Assembly: GCF_001485575.1 (NCBI RefSeq)
Contig: NZ_BCNB01000006.1
Location: forward strand, 62,001-126,000
Origin: Haloarcula sp. CBA1127
GTDB lineage: Archaea > Halobacteriota > Halobacteria > Halobacteriales > Haloarculaceae
Length of the DNA: 64,000 nt
Reading direction: 5' to 3'
The position numbers and the translations under genes are program-made. Within the stretch, counting starts at the first letter, position 1. Every line of letters starts with the position of its first letter. A model generated the notes under the pieces. The model saw nothing but the letters and a program-made list of their open reading frames with translations, made no database searches and had not been told where the DNA came from. Shown one piece after another: positions 31,306 to 40,865 of this stretch.

Positions 31306-32238
31306 ATGGACGTGCTGGTCACCGGGGCCTGTGGCTACATCGGCAGCGCGCTGCTACCGTTGCTCCGGGCGGACGACCGCGTGGACGATGTCGTCGTCTT
31401 CGACGACCTCTCCTCGGGGTCGCCGCGGGCGCTGCTGGGAACGCTGGGGGACGGCCTCGAATTTCGCCGGGGCGACGTCCGCGAGTACGGCGACGTGGAG
31501 AGCGCCATGCGCGGCGTCGACCGCGTCATCCACCTCGCGGCCATCACCGGCGCGTCGAGCACGCACGAGCGTCGCGACGAGACGTTCGCTATCAACTACG
31601 ACGGCACCGAGAACGTCCTGACTGCGGCCGGTAAACTCGGCGTCGACCACGTGGTCTTTGCCTCCTCGTGTAACGTCTACGGCCGCGCGACCAGCACCGA
31701 CATCGACGAGACAGTCGATCCGGACCCGATCAACCCCTACGCGGAGACGAAACTGGAGTCCGAAACGCTGCTGCAGGAGTACTGCGAGGAGTTCGATATG
31801 ACAGGTACCGCCCTTCGGATGGCCACCAACTTCGGCCATTCGCCGGGCATCCGGTTCAACCTCGTCGTGAACTACTTCGTGTTCCGCGCACTCACGGGCC
31901 GCCCGCTCACCGTCTACGGCGACGGTTCGAACTGGCGGCCGTTCATTCACGTCCGGGACGCCGCCCGCGCCTACGCGGAAGCGGCGTGCGATCCCGAGTC
32001 CTGGGACGAACCGGTGTACAACGTCGGGTCGATGGACGCGAACTACCAGATCTCGGAGATTGCCGACATCGTCGCTGACGAGGTCGCCCCGGTCGACGTG
32101 ACCTACCTCGAAGACGAGCATCCTGGCCCGTCGTATCACGTCAACTTCGACCGACTGAGCGGGACCGGCTTCGAACCGTCGTGGACGCTCCGCGAGGGCG
32201 TCCGCGACCTCGCGGAGAAATTCACCACCAATGCCTGA
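31306..32238 (+). CDS. NAD-dependent nucleotide-sugar epimerase
   Basis: 310 aa extended SDR of the UDP-glucose 4-epimerase type: TGACGYIGSALL, then FASSCNVYGRA, and Tyr-x3-Lys in NPYAETKLESE. The C-terminal substrate region (RPLTVYGDGSNWRPFIHVRD) matches nucleotide-sugar epimerases. It overlaps the next epimerase by 8 nt, and follows the SQD1-like gene by 2 nt, so three sugar-nucleotide enzymes form one operon. Confidence 0.88.
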   Translation: MDVLVTGACGYIGSALLPLLRADDRVDDVVVFDDLSSGSPRALLGTLGDGLEFRRGDVREYGDVESAMRGVDRVIHLAAITGASSTHERRDETFAINYDGTENVLTAAGKLGVDHVVFASSCNVYGRATSTDIDETVDPDPINPYAETKLESETLLQEYCEEFDMTGTALRMATNFGHSPGIRFNLVVNYFVFRALTGRPLTVYGDGSNWRPFIHVRDAARAYAEAACDPESWDEPVYNVGSMDANYQISEIADIVADEVAPVDVTYLEDEHPGPSYHVNFDRLSGTGFEPSWTLREGVRDLAEKFTTNA

Positions 32239-33226
32239 GACAGAACCCACAGACAACACGCCCCACATCGCCGTCACCGGCGGTGCGGGCTACATCGGCA
32301 GCCGCGTCATCTACGAGCTACAGCAGGCCCACCCCGACTGGGAGATTACCGCTATCGACAACTTCTATCTCGGTACCGTGCGGTCCGTCGGCGATGTCGA
32401 CATCGAACACGTCGACATCCGGAACCGGGACCGTCTGGAAGCGGCGCTAGACGGAGCTGACGTCGTGATGCACCTCGCCGCGATCTCCGGCGTCGACGAC
32501 TGCGAGGAAAAGCAGGATCTGGCCTACGAGGTCAACGTGCAGGGAACCGACAACGTCGCCTGGTTCTGCCGCAAGACCGGCGCAGCGCTGATCTTCCCGT
32601 TCTCGATGGCCGTCATCGGCGACCCGCGAGAGTTCCCCATCACGGTCGACCACCCGCGGGACCCGCTGAACTGGTATGGGCGGACGAAACTACTCAACGA
32701 GCGCGATATCGAGACGTACGCCGACGGCGCGTTCCCGGCCCACCAGTTCATGATTTCGAACCTCTACGGCAGTCACGAGATAGACGGCCAGACCGTCTCG
32801 AAGGAGACCGTCATCAACTTCTTCGTGAACCGCGCGCTTGCCGGCGAGACGCTGACGGTCTACGAGCCCGGGACGCAGTCCCGGAACTTCATCCACGTCA
32901 AGGACGTGGCCCGGGCGTACGTCGACAGTTGCGAACGGCTGTTGGAGCAACTGGACCGCGGCGAGACCGGCGTCGAGAAGTACGAAATCGCCAGCGATGA
33001 AGACCCGGGGGTTCACACCGTCGCCAAACTCGTCAAGGATATCGCCGCCTCGGCCGCCGACATCGATGTCGACGTGGAACTGGTCGAGAACCCGCGGGGC
33101 GACGACGAGACGCTGGTCGATTCGTTCCCGGTCGACACCGACCGGACGACCGACGTACTGGGCTGGACGCCGGAACACGACGTGGAATCAGCGATTCGAG
33201 CGGCGCTAGAGTCGGCAAACACGTAG
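32231..33226 (+). CDS. NAD-dependent nucleotide-sugar epimerase
   Basis: 331 aa, same family as the previous gene: TGGAGYIGSRV, FPFSMAVIGDPREFPIT, Tyr-x3-Lys in NWYGRTKLLNE (Ser/Thr before it replaced by Met-Ala in the SSxxVYG position, so that triad member is non-standard). C-terminal motifs RNFIHVKDVARAYVD and GWTPEHDVESAI are typical. Likely acts in the same glycan pathway as its two neighbours. Substrate unknown. Confidence 0.85.
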   Translation: MPETEPTDNTPHIAVTGGAGYIGSRVIYELQQAHPDWEITAIDNFYLGTVRSVGDVDIEHVDIRNRDRLEAALDGADVVMHLAAISGVDDCEEKQDLAYEVNVQGTDNVAWFCRKTGAALIFPFSMAVIGDPREFPITVDHPRDPLNWYGRTKLLNERDIETYADGAFPAHQFMISNLYGSHEIDGQTVSKETVINFFVNRALAGETLTVYEPGTQSRNFIHVKDVARAYVDSCERLLEQLDRGETGVEKYEIASDEDPGVHTVAKLVKDIAASAADIDVDVELVENPRGDDETLVDSFPVDTDRTTDVLGWTPEHDVESAIRAALESANT

Positions 33227-33274
33227 ACGGCAAGTCCCGATGGATTTATTCGCCAGACCGGAAAGAGAGGACAC

Positions 33275-35608
33275 ATGAGCGATACGCCCGGGGCGGGAGC
33301 GGTACTCGATGACCGGCCCGAGCTACGAGACGCGACAGCGGCGGTTCTGGCCGTCGACGACGAACAGGACGGCTGGACGTTCGACGACATTCCCATCGAT
33401 TCGGGCCAGTTCGGTGAACTCGTCTCCACGGGCATCGTCGAGAAAGACGGTGACGAGTACCGCGTCGCTGATCCCGACGCTGTGCGGGCCGCGCTCAGCG
33501 GGGACTCCGAAGTCGGTCGCGACAGCGGGCACGAGACGGCTTTCCGTGACGCGCTACGGTTTGATTTCGACGCACGAGCAACTGGCCTGTTTGTTGCCGC
33601 CCTAGCGGTCGTGTTCGTCGCCCGAACGTACGTCATCGGGTCGATATATCGCGGCGGCGACATCGTTCTATCAAGTAACGACCCCTACTACTATAGATAC
33701 CACATCGAACAGGTCGCGGCGAACGCCGCCAGTGCAGCCGATTTCGGGGCGCTCTCCGTGCTCCCAGGTGGAATAACCAACGGGGAGCCACTCACGATTG
33801 CGACGCTCTGGTGGGTCGCCAGCCTTTTCGGCGGGAGCAAGGAAGTCATCGGCCACGTTCTCGCCTGGTATCCGGTCGTGTCGGCACTCGTCACGGGCGT
33901 CCTGCTCTATCTACTCGCAGTTCGGGTGTCTAGCGACCGGCGCGTCGGTCTTGCATCGGTCCTCTTTCTGGCGTTTATTCCCGGCCACGCCTTCCGGACG
34001 AGCCTCGGGTTCGCAGACCACCACGCCTTCGACTACCCCTGGCTGGGGCTCACCGCCCTTGCACTCGTGGTTGCGCTAACGACGGCCACGAATCGAACAT
34101 CGCTTCGTCGACCACAGCCGTGGATTGCCGCGGTCGGTATCGGGGTCGGGATCGCCGGCCAGGTGCTTGCGTGGGAGGCCGGACCGTTGCTTGTCCTGCC
34201 AGCCAGTCTGGTGGTGCTGGGACAGACACTGCTGGATGTCTCAAACGACCGATCGGCACTGGTCAAAAACGCACCAGTTCTTGCCGGCGTCAGCCTCGGT
34301 GCGATACTCGCTGGCGGTGTCCATACTGTCACCGGCTGGCAAACTGCGCTTGTCGCTAGTGCGCCAGCACTGCTAACGCTGGGCACTGTCGTCGTCATCG
34401 CGACAGCAGAAGTAGCCAGGCGCTTCGGTGGCACTACCGGGCAACTGGCCGCGGCCGACATCGGTCTCGGCGTCGTCGGTCTCCTTGTCTTTCGCTTTGG
34501 CTTCACAGAACAGTGGAGCACGTTCAGTAGCCGGCTCGACTTGCTGTTTCGGTCCGATGCGATCGCTGAGACGTACGGACTGTTCAACGCAGACGCATTT
34601 GGCTTCCTGTTCCTGCTCGGCCTGACGCTGTTCCTGGCGCTCCCAGCAATGGTGTGGGGCGTCGACCTCGCTCGGAGTGACCGGAGCGGCTGGCTCGTCG
34701 CCAGTAGCTACGCCTGGATACTGTTTGCCCTTGCTGTGATTCAGGTCCGTTTCGTCGGCGAACTGGCCCCGTTTCTCGCGCTGTTCGCCGGCCTCGCGTT
34801 CGTCTGGGTCGCCTCGTGGGTCGATCTCGCCCGACCGGTGCTGACGACTGGCGACAGCGACCTTCGAGACGTACTCGTTCCCGACAGCCGGGCAGTTGCG
34901 TCGCTGATCGTGTTGTTTCTGTTGTTCGGGGCCCTCGGAATGGTGCAGGTTCCAGTCAAAACGAGTCAAGTGCTCGTCGAGGACGGGACCTACGGTGCGG
35001 CGACTGCAATCGAGGCAGACGCCGCCGATCGCGGGCTCGAATACCCCGAGGACTACGTGCTCAGTCGCTGGGGACAGAACCGCGTGTACAACTACTTCGT
35101 CAACGGTGAGTCACAGAGCTACGGCTACGCCCGCCAGACGTACGGGCCGTTCATCGCATCGACAGGTCCTGATGAAGCCCACAATCGGATTTCTGGTCGA
35201 GTCGGATACGTCGTAACGACAGAGAGGGAACTGGATGAACCGAACACGATGTACACTCGATTACACCAGCACTTCGGAAGCCGGAGCAGTGATGTAGACG
35301 GGCTGGCTCACTACCGACCGCTCTTCACGAGCGAAGACGGGAGCCACAAGGCGTTCGCGGTCGTTCCCGGTGGAGAGATCCGGGGGACTGCAGCCCCGAA
35401 TTCGACCGTCTCGGTCGTAACGACAGTCACTGTCTCGGACAGAGAGGTCGACTACGAGCGCCAGACGACAGCCAACCGGAACGGTGCGTTCACTGTTACC
35501 GTCGCAAACCCCGGGACGTACACCGTGACGACCGATGACGGCAGTGAAACGACTGTCGAAGTCACAGAACAGACAGTGTACGACGGCGGTAACGTCACCG
35601 TCGAGTGA
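33275..35608 (+). CDS. STT3/AglB-like oligosaccharyltransferase-related membrane protein
   Basis: 777 aa. Residues 1-95 are soluble with a winged-helix look (WTFDDIPIDSGQFGELVSTG). About 11-13 membrane helices follow. STT3 landmarks: the first-loop acid NDPYY (Asp136) and the GFADHHAFD motif (Asp248, His249-250; Asp253 where Glu is usual). The C-terminal extracellular part has SRWGQN (Trp599) where AglB has WWDYG, then a carboxypeptidase-regulatory-like beta domain (GGEIRGTAAPNSTVSVVTTV). It may be a divergent oligosaccharyltransferase or a glycosyltransferase that keeps only the donor site. Confidence 0.78.
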   Translation: MSDTPGAGAVLDDRPELRDATAAVLAVDDEQDGWTFDDIPIDSGQFGELVSTGIVEKDGDEYRVADPDAVRAALSGDSEVGRDSGHETAFRDALRFDFDARATGLFVAALAVVFVARTYVIGSIYRGGDIVLSSNDPYYYRYHIEQVAANAASAADFGALSVLPGGITNGEPLTIATLWWVASLFGGSKEVIGHVLAWYPVVSALVTGVLLYLLAVRVSSDRRVGLASVLFLAFIPGHAFRTSLGFADHHAFDYPWLGLTALALVVALTTATNRTSLRRPQPWIAAVGIGVGIAGQVLAWEAGPLLVLPASLVVLGQTLLDVSNDRSALVKNAPVLAGVSLGAILAGGVHTVTGWQTALVASAPALLTLGTVVVIATAEVARRFGGTTGQLAAADIGLGVVGLLVFRFGFTEQWSTFSSRLDLLFRSDAIAETYGLFNADAFGFLFLLGLTLFLALPAMVWGVDLARSDRSGWLVASSYAWILFALAVIQVRFVGELAPFLALFAGLAFVWVASWVDLARPVLTTGDSDLRDVLVPDSRAVASLIVLFLLFGALGMVQVPVKTSQVLVEDGTYGAATAIEADAADRGLEYPEDYVLSRWGQNRVYNYFVNGESQSYGYARQTYGPFIASTGPDEAHNRISGRVGYVVTTERELDEPNTMYTRLHQHFGSRSSDVDGLAHYRPLFTSEDGSHKAFAVVPGGEIRGTAAPNSTVSVVTTVTVSDREVDYERQTTANRNGAFTVTVANPGTYTVTTDDGSETTVEVTEQTVYDGGNVTVE

Positions 35609-35677
35609 TTTCCGCAGACTGGTACGCCGTAGTTCTGAAGCGAAACGACCATTGCACCCACCGAAAGAACAGAGGAT

Positions 35678-36151
35678 GTGCGCGTCTGGGTTCGTATCGT
35701 CATCGTGCTCGTGCTGTGTCTGACACTCGGGGGACTGTTCGTTCACGCGGAGATAACAGAGGACAAACGATCACCGTATCCAGACGCGGCGGACCTTTCG
35801 ACCGGGTACGAGTCGTACGTCGGGCAGCAGCTCATGGTGTTTGGCACGGTGACAGAGACCAGCGAAGGCGAGATGCGAATCAGGGCCGAAAACGATGGGA
35901 CGGCAATCACACTCAGGGTCACTGAGACGAGAACAGCCGTCGAACCCGGTGGCGTCGTTCAGGTGTACGGGACGCTCGAACCAGCGCAGACGATAGCGGC
36001 CGAGCGCGTCGAGGTCGTCAACAGCAGTCGGTGGGCCGAGTTCTACAAGTACGGTGCCTCGGCTATCGGCGCACTGGGATTCCTGCTGCTGTTCTTCCGG
36101 TATTGGCGAATTGACCGGGAGACGTGGACGCTGGAGGCCCGCGATGGCTGA
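35678..36151 (+). CDS. OB-fold-like protein between two membrane helices
   Basis: 157 aa, GTG start at 35678. N-terminal helix (VRIVIVLVLCLTLGGLFVHA), then a beta domain of about 85 residues (YVGQQLMVFGTVTETSEGEM; GGVVQVYGTLEPAQTIAAER) with the pattern of an OB-fold like that of CcmE or tRNA_anti proteins, then a C-terminal helix (GASAIGALGFLLLFFRYW). The next gene starts inside its last codons. Function unknown; linked by proximity to the STT3-like gene. Confidence 0.65.
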   Translation: MRVWVRIVIVLVLCLTLGGLFVHAEITEDKRSPYPDAADLSTGYESYVGQQLMVFGTVTETSEGEMRIRAENDGTAITLRVTETRTAVEPGGVVQVYGTLEPAQTIAAERVEVVNSSRWAEFYKYGASAIGALGFLLLFFRYWRIDRETWTLEARDG

Positions 36152-36638
36152 CCTGCTAACACACCTGCTCGTCCCATATATCCTTCTCACGGTCGCGAGT
36201 TGGCGTGTCGGCTGGCTCGATCAACGCTGGGTCGTCGTTGGGATGGGTGGTGCGGCGATTCCCGATCTGGTAAAGGTCGGAATCGTGCTAGACGAGAGGG
36301 TAGTCGAAGCACTTCTCGGCGTTCCGTTCACATACGCGCCCCTGTCGACACTTGGGGGAGTCCTGTTGCTCGCTGGAGTCATCACCGTCGCATTCAGTAG
36401 CCGCCACTGGCGGCGTGTGTTCAGCCTCGTGGCGTTCGGCGGCCTCACGTCGCTTCTGCTCGATGGGATGCGAGTGTACGCCGACGGACGAGCGAGTGCC
36501 TGGCTGTATCCGTTCACGAACTGGCGGCCGCCGACGCCGAGCCTGTACGTGTCTTCGGACCCGACCGTGCTCGTTGTGGCGCTACTCGCTGCCGGCACGG
36601 TAGCCGTCCTCGACAGACGGATGCGAGCACGTAACTGA
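36144..36638 (+). CDS. Multi-helix membrane protein (YdjM-like)
   Basis: 164 aa with four membrane helices. MADLLTHLLVPYILLTVASW at the start and GAAIPDLVKVG resemble the LexA-regulated YdjM/membrane-bound metal-dependent hydrolase family (conserved His, and Pro-Asp in a helix), but without enough residues to claim activity. It overlaps the upstream gene by 8 nt and ends 5 nt from the convergent aglM stop. Confidence 0.6.
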   Translation: MADLLTHLLVPYILLTVASWRVGWLDQRWVVVGMGGAAIPDLVKVGIVLDERVVEALLGVPFTYAPLSTLGGVLLLAGVITVAFSSRHWRRVFSLVAFGGLTSLLLDGMRVYADGRASAWLYPFTNWRPPTPSLYVSSDPTVLVVALLAAGTVAVLDRRMRARN

Positions 36639-36643
36639 CTTCG

Positions 36644-37951
36644 TCACCAGGTCAATCCCTCGTAGGTGATGCCGTCGCGCCGCTCAATGATGCGTCGGCC
36701 GTCGACGACGATAGGGTCGGCCATGTCGTCGAATGCAGCGTCGAGCGCCGCGAACTCGTCCCAATCAGTGACGACAACGGCGCCTGATGCCCCCGCAAGA
36801 GCGGCCGTGGCCGAGTCGGCATACTCGATATCGGGGTAGCGTTCGCGCATATTCTCGGTCGCGACCGGGTCATAGGCGACGATGTCTGCGCCGCGTTCCT
36901 GCAGCCCCTCGATGACCGGTACCGCTCGCGTGTTCCGGATGTCGTCCGTGCCAGATTTGAACGCAAGCCCGAGAACGGCGACGCGTTTCCCGGACACATC
37001 GATGTGATCGTCGAGGAGAGCGAGGAGGCGCTCGGGCTGGGCATCGTTCAGCTCCACGGCCGCCGAAAGGACTGCGGGGTCGTATCCCTGCTCCCGCGCC
37101 GCGGCGATGATGGCGTCCGTGTCCTTCGGGAAACAACTGCCGCCCCAGCCGACGCCGCTCCGGAGGAACTGCTCGCCGATACGGTCGTCGAGTCCAATGG
37201 CATCGGCCACCTCGTAGGCGTCGACGCCGAACTCCTTGCAGATGTTCCCGATGTCGTTGATGAGGCTGACTTTCGTCGCGAGGAACGTGTTGTTGGCGTA
37301 CTTTATCATCTCGGCCTCGGGGATACCGGTTTCGACGACCGGCACGTCACCGTCAGCGGCTTCGCGCAGCGGCGCATAGAGGTCGTGGAGAAGCTCCGTT
37401 GCGCGGTCGTCGTCCGTCCCGAAGACGAGTTTGTCGGGATTCAGGAAGTCCGCGACAGCCGTCCCCTCGCGCTGGAACTCGGGATTAGACGCGACGAGGA
37501 AGTCCGTCCCGCGTTCGAGACCAGCGTCGGCGAGACGTGGGGCGAGCCGATCTTCGGTCGTATTCGGGACGACAGTCGACTTCGTGACGACGAGGTGTGG
37601 GTCCGCTGCCGCGTTCTCAGCGCCGGCCAGTGCCTCGCCGACGGATGCCGCACCGGCTTCCATGAACTGGAGGTCGATGCTCCCGTCGTCGTTCGAAGGC
37701 GTCGGGAGCGCCAGCATCGTCAGCTCAGTATCGAGTATTTCCTCGTAGTCGGTACTTGCCCGGAGTCGCCCACCACCGTGTTCGGCGACAAGTTCGTCAA
37801 GCCCAGGTTCGTGTATCGGCGACCGGCCGTCGTTGACCGCGTCGACGATGTCCTCGTCGATGTCTATCGTTACCACTTCGTGTCCGAGATCCGCAAGACA
37901 CGCGGCGACCGTTGTCCCGACGTATCCGCTTCCGACAATACTGACGTTCAT
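36644..37951 (-). CDS. aglM: UDP-glucose 6-dehydrogenase
   Basis: 435 aa. Converts UDP-glucose to UDP-glucuronate using two NAD+. N-terminal Rossmann motif [10 protein letters not shown], middle [19 protein letters not shown] with catalytic Lys, and the catalytic Cys273 in [15 protein letters not shown]. Full-length for the family. In Haloferax the same enzyme is AglM of the S-layer N-glycan pathway, with AglF supplying UDP-glucose; here the aglF-like gene is divergent across an 88-nt promoter region. Start ATG 37951. Confidence 0.92.
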   Translation of the reverse strand: MNVSIVGSGYVGTTVAACLADLGHEVVTIDIDEDIVDAVNDGRSPIHEPGLDELVAEHGGGRLRASTDYEEILDTELTMLALPTPSNDDGSIDLQFMEAGAASVGEALAGAENAAADPHLVVTKSTVVPNTTEDRLAPRLADAGLERGTDFLVASNPEFQREGTAVADFLNPDKLVFGTDDDRATELLHDLYAPLREAADGDVPVVETGIPEAEMIKYANNTFLATKVSLINDIGNICKEFGVDAYEVADAIGLDDRIGEQFLRSGVGWGGSCFPKDTDAIIAAAREQGYDPAVLSAAVELNDAQPERLLALLDDHIDVSGKRVAVLGLAFKSGTDDIRNTRAVPVIEGLQERGADIVAYDPVATENMRERYPDIEYADSATAALAGASGAVVVTDWDEFAALDAAFDDMADPIVVDGRRIIERRDGITYEGLTW

Positions 37952-37973
37952 CGGGCGGCAGTAGTCGAGGGGC

Positions 37974-38001
37974 GGATATTATAATTCGGATATTATAATT
38001 C
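37974..38001 (+). repeat. Two tandem 14-bp promoter repeats between aglM and aglF
   Basis: GGATATTATAATTC occurs twice back to back (37974-37987, 37988-38001). The first copy is centred about 29 nt upstream of the aglM ATG, where the TATA box of a leaderless transcript would be. The second may serve the divergent aglF promoter, although TTTTAT at 38010-38015 is better placed for a leaderless aglF. A recent duplication of a TATA element would explain it. Confidence 0.75.
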
Positions 38002-38039
38002 GACAAGAGTTTTATCGGACGGCCAACGAATTGAGATAT

Positions 38040-38795
38040 ATGAAAGCTGTCGTACTCGCCGCTGGTGAGGGGACACGTCTCCGTCCGCTGACTGAAGACA
38101 AGCCAAAAGGGATGGTAGAGGTCGCGGGGAAGCCGATTCTGACCCACTGCTTCGAGCAACTGATCGAACTGGGTGCTGACGAACTGCTGGTAGTTGTCGG
38201 CTACAAGAAGCAGGCCATCATTAATCACTACGAGGACGAGTTCGATGGCGTCCCGATTACCTACACCCACCAACGCGAACAGAACGGCCTTGCCCACGCA
38301 CTCCTGACCGTCGAAGAACACGTTGACGACGACTTCATGCTGATGCTCGGCGACAATATCTTCGAAGCGAACCTCCAGGACGTCGTCAACCGTCAGGCGG
38401 AGGAACGTGCCGACGCCGCCTTCCTCGTTGAGGAAGTCCCGTGGGAAGAGGCCGGGCGGTACGGTGTCTGTGACACCAACAAGTACGGCGAGATCACCGA
38501 AGTCGTCGAGAAACCGGAAGAGCCGCCGTCGAACCTTGTGATGACTGGGTTCTACACGTTCACGCCAGCTATCTTCCACGCCTGCCACCTGGTGCAGCCC
38601 TCCAATCGCGGCGAGTACGAAATCAGTGATGCGATTGACCTCCTGTTACACTCCGGGCGAACGATCGATGCGATCCGCATGGATGGCTGGCGGAACGATA
38701 TCGGCTATCCCGAGGACCGAGATCAGGCCGAGAAACGGCTACAGGGCGAGATTGACCCGGAGATAGCCGCCGAGAACATCGCTGCAAGCGAGTGA
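38040..38795 (+). CDS. aglF: UTP-glucose-1-phosphate uridylyltransferase-like
   Basis: 251 aa sugar-phosphate nucleotidyltransferase. The nucleotide loop is LAAGEGTRLRPLT with the downstream Lys (DKPKGMVEVAGKPIL). GDNIFE holds the metal-binding Asp, and GWRNDIGYPED the C-terminal site. It lacks the left-handed helix domain seen in GlmU. It would make UDP-glucose for AglM. ATG 38040 is used; a TTG at 38031 is in frame but would put the first strand too far from the N-terminus. Confidence 0.85.
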   Translation: MKAVVLAAGEGTRLRPLTEDKPKGMVEVAGKPILTHCFEQLIELGADELLVVVGYKKQAIINHYEDEFDGVPITYTHQREQNGLAHALLTVEEHVDDDFMLMLGDNIFEANLQDVVNRQAEERADAAFLVEEVPWEEAGRYGVCDTNKYGEITEVVEKPEEPPSNLVMTGFYTFTPAIFHACHLVQPSNRGEYEISDAIDLLLHSGRTIDAIRMDGWRNDIGYPEDRDQAEKRLQGEIDPEIAAENIAASE

Positions 38796-39151
38796 GAGAC
38801 TAAACCGGGTCGTCTCGCCAGTAACTAGTGTAACCACACGGTCACGTAGGTCGCACAGTTGTACAACATTTCAATCGAAAGGGCAGACCACCACCGTGAG
38901 ACGATATCCATCGTACAGCGCCAAACGGAACAGGCACAACGCGAGTTGGAGCACCGTTGCGATACCCGACACGACTGCGCTGGTACGTTCGCTGTGGATA
39001 CATCGGCTCACGAATACCTCTCGTGAAGCACTTCCTCTCAATAGCACAACAGCCCTTCAGGGCGGTTGGACTGCGTGTCCACGCACAGTAGCTTCAGTAT
39101 TTGAGTCCCCGGACGCAGGACTTATGCCGGAACTCGGCAATCACACTGATA
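38796..39151. other. 356-bp gap, no gene identified
   Basis: No frame with recognisable protein features. It contains an inverted repeat TCACGA-(7 nt)-TCGTGA at 39008-39026 and a small hairpin GCCC-TTCA-GGGC at 39052-39063. The latter resembles the palindromic right ends of haloarchaeal IS200/IS605-group TnpB elements, but no TnpB coding sequence is left. The promoter of the sugar-transferase gene must lie near the right end. Confidence 0.4.
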
Positions 39152-40567
39152 ATGGATAGTGGCTGGCGGTACCGGGTCGCAAGTGTAGCCGGCGTCGTCG
39201 TACTGACAGCGGCCGCCGTCGCACTTGTTAACAACGCTACCCTCCAGTCGATAGCGACAACTATCCCGGTGTTCAATCGGCTACCGACTGACCCCCCAAC
39301 TGGGTCGGAGTTCACGTTTGAACTGTTGGTCACAATCGCAGTCGTCGTTAGTGTGTTCCTCCCACTGTACAAACCCCGCCCACGAAGAATTCTCGACGCT
39401 ATAGCACTGGCCCAGAAGCGGGTGCTCGTAGCAGTTCTTGTCTTGGCGACAATCGGCTACTTCGACTACACGTACCGATTGCCGCGCTTGACTGTCGTGT
39501 TATTGACTCCCTTGTTACTGGTCGTACTGCCCGCGTGGTTCGTGTGGATTCGCAAGCAGCCGTCGTCGAACGGCGAACGAACCATCGTCGTTGGGGACGA
39601 CCTCAAGGTGATAGAAGAAGTGGCAAGTGAAGTCGACGGAACGCTCCTGGGCTATCTCTGTCCGACGAGTGTCATTACGACAGTCGAACGGACCGAAGCC
39701 ATCGCTGACGGCGGAACTAACACCAGTGGGTTGGAACGGCTGGGTGGCCTCTCGCGAATCGAGGACGTACTCGTCGAGTATGATATCGACACTGTTGTGC
39801 TGGCGTTTGAACATGCCGACCGGGCGGAGTTCTTCGGCGCTCTCGACGCCTGTTACGAGTATGGTGTCAACGCGAAAGTCCATCGCGACCATACAGACTC
39901 TGTGTTGACCGCCAGCGGTGGCGTCGGAACCCTGATCGACGTGGAGGTAGAGCCATGGGACATACAGGACTATATTCTCAAGCGTGCGTTCGATATCACG
40001 TTTGCATCGGCTGGGCTGGTCGCGCTATCGCCCCTGATTATTGGGATTATAGTCGCAATAAAAGCAGAAGACGGTGGCTCAATACTGTACCGACAAGACC
40101 GAACAGCAGTTTTCGGTGAAACCTTCTCCATCTACAAGTTCCGGTCGATGATCGAGAACGCCGAAGACGAGACCGGCGTGAAAATCAGTGACGAGGATGC
40201 GGGTGGGGTCGATCCACGCGTGACATCGGTTGGTCGAGTGCTGCGACAGACGCATCTGGATGAGATCCCACAGCTCTGGTCGATACTACGGGGTGATATG
40301 AGCGTCGTTGGCCCACGACCCGAACGGCCGGAACTGGACTCGGATATCCAGAGCGGTGTCGTTGACTGGCAGAAACGATGGTTCGTCAAGCCAGGCCTGA
40401 CCGGGCCTGCCCAGATTAATCATGTGACTGGAAAAGAGCCGAGCGAAAAGCTGCGATACGACCTCGAATACGTGCGTGACCAGTCGTTTAGCTACGATAT
40501 GAAACTCGTTTCGAGGCAGGTCTGGGGCGTTGTTGTTGATATCATAAACGCATCCAAGGACTCCTGA
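39152..40567 (+). CDS. Polyprenyl-phosphate sugar-1-phosphate transferase (WbaP/exopolysaccharide type)
   Basis: 471 aa. Four or five N-terminal membrane helices, a Rossmann-like central domain (RTIVVGDDLKVIEEVASEVD), then the bacterial sugar-transferase domain from ~residue 275: KRAFDITFASAGLVALSPLI, LYRQDRTAVFGETFSIYKFR, SVVGPRPERPEL and PGLTGPAQI. It would load a hexose-1-phosphate onto a lipid carrier, starting a surface glycan or exopolysaccharide. UppP at 56127-56939 could recycle carrier pyrophosphate. ATG 39152 begins the first helix; the frame is open to 39101. Confidence 0.9.
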   Translation: MDSGWRYRVASVAGVVVLTAAAVALVNNATLQSIATTIPVFNRLPTDPPTGSEFTFELLVTIAVVVSVFLPLYKPRPRRILDAIALAQKRVLVAVLVLATIGYFDYTYRLPRLTVVLLTPLLLVVLPAWFVWIRKQPSSNGERTIVVGDDLKVIEEVASEVDGTLLGYLCPTSVITTVERTEAIADGGTNTSGLERLGGLSRIEDVLVEYDIDTVVLAFEHADRAEFFGALDACYEYGVNAKVHRDHTDSVLTASGGVGTLIDVEVEPWDIQDYILKRAFDITFASAGLVALSPLIIGIIVAIKAEDGGSILYRQDRTAVFGETFSIYKFRSMIENAEDETGVKISDEDAGGVDPRVTSVGRVLRQTHLDEIPQLWSILRGDMSVVGPRPERPELDSDIQSGVVDWQKRWFVKPGLTGPAQINHVTGKEPSEKLRYDLEYVRDQSFSYDMKLVSRQVWGVVVDIINASKDS

Positions 40568-40865
40568 AAACTGTTGGTTGGTTGAATATTATCTGCCAAG
40601 TATTCGACCACAGTCCATCGTTCGTAGAGAGCCGCTGGGTATCAAGCAAACGTTCCAGCATGGGAGTAGTGCGGCACTAAACGTGAGAACCACGATCGCC
40701 ACACTGCGACGCTGCTATCTCGGGTTTCGGTAAACGGTGTAGAGACAGTCATAGCGGCAAGGTAACAGGGCAGCGGAAAGTTGTGGCTCACAGTAGCGTC
40801 GAGATCAGCGGTCATTGTCACCGGCCCACGCGAAACACACACTGCCGGTCAATTACTCGCTATTC
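40568..40865. other. 298-bp gap, possibly a decayed gene
   Basis: No confident gene. A minus-strand open frame covers 40642-40842 (MTADLDATVSHNFPLPCYLA region), but it has no match I know and no neighbouring stop/start context. Probably decayed coding or mobile-element sequence between convergent sugar-transferase and glmS 3' ends. Confidence 0.35.

Noticed and set aside
39008-39063. Possible IS200/IS605 TnpB right end or guide-RNA remnant
   Set aside because: Only two small hairpins are visible, with no TnpB coding sequence and no left end.
40642-40842. 66-aa leftward ORF in the gap before glmS
   Set aside because: No motif, no operon context; kept only as a note in the gap entry.
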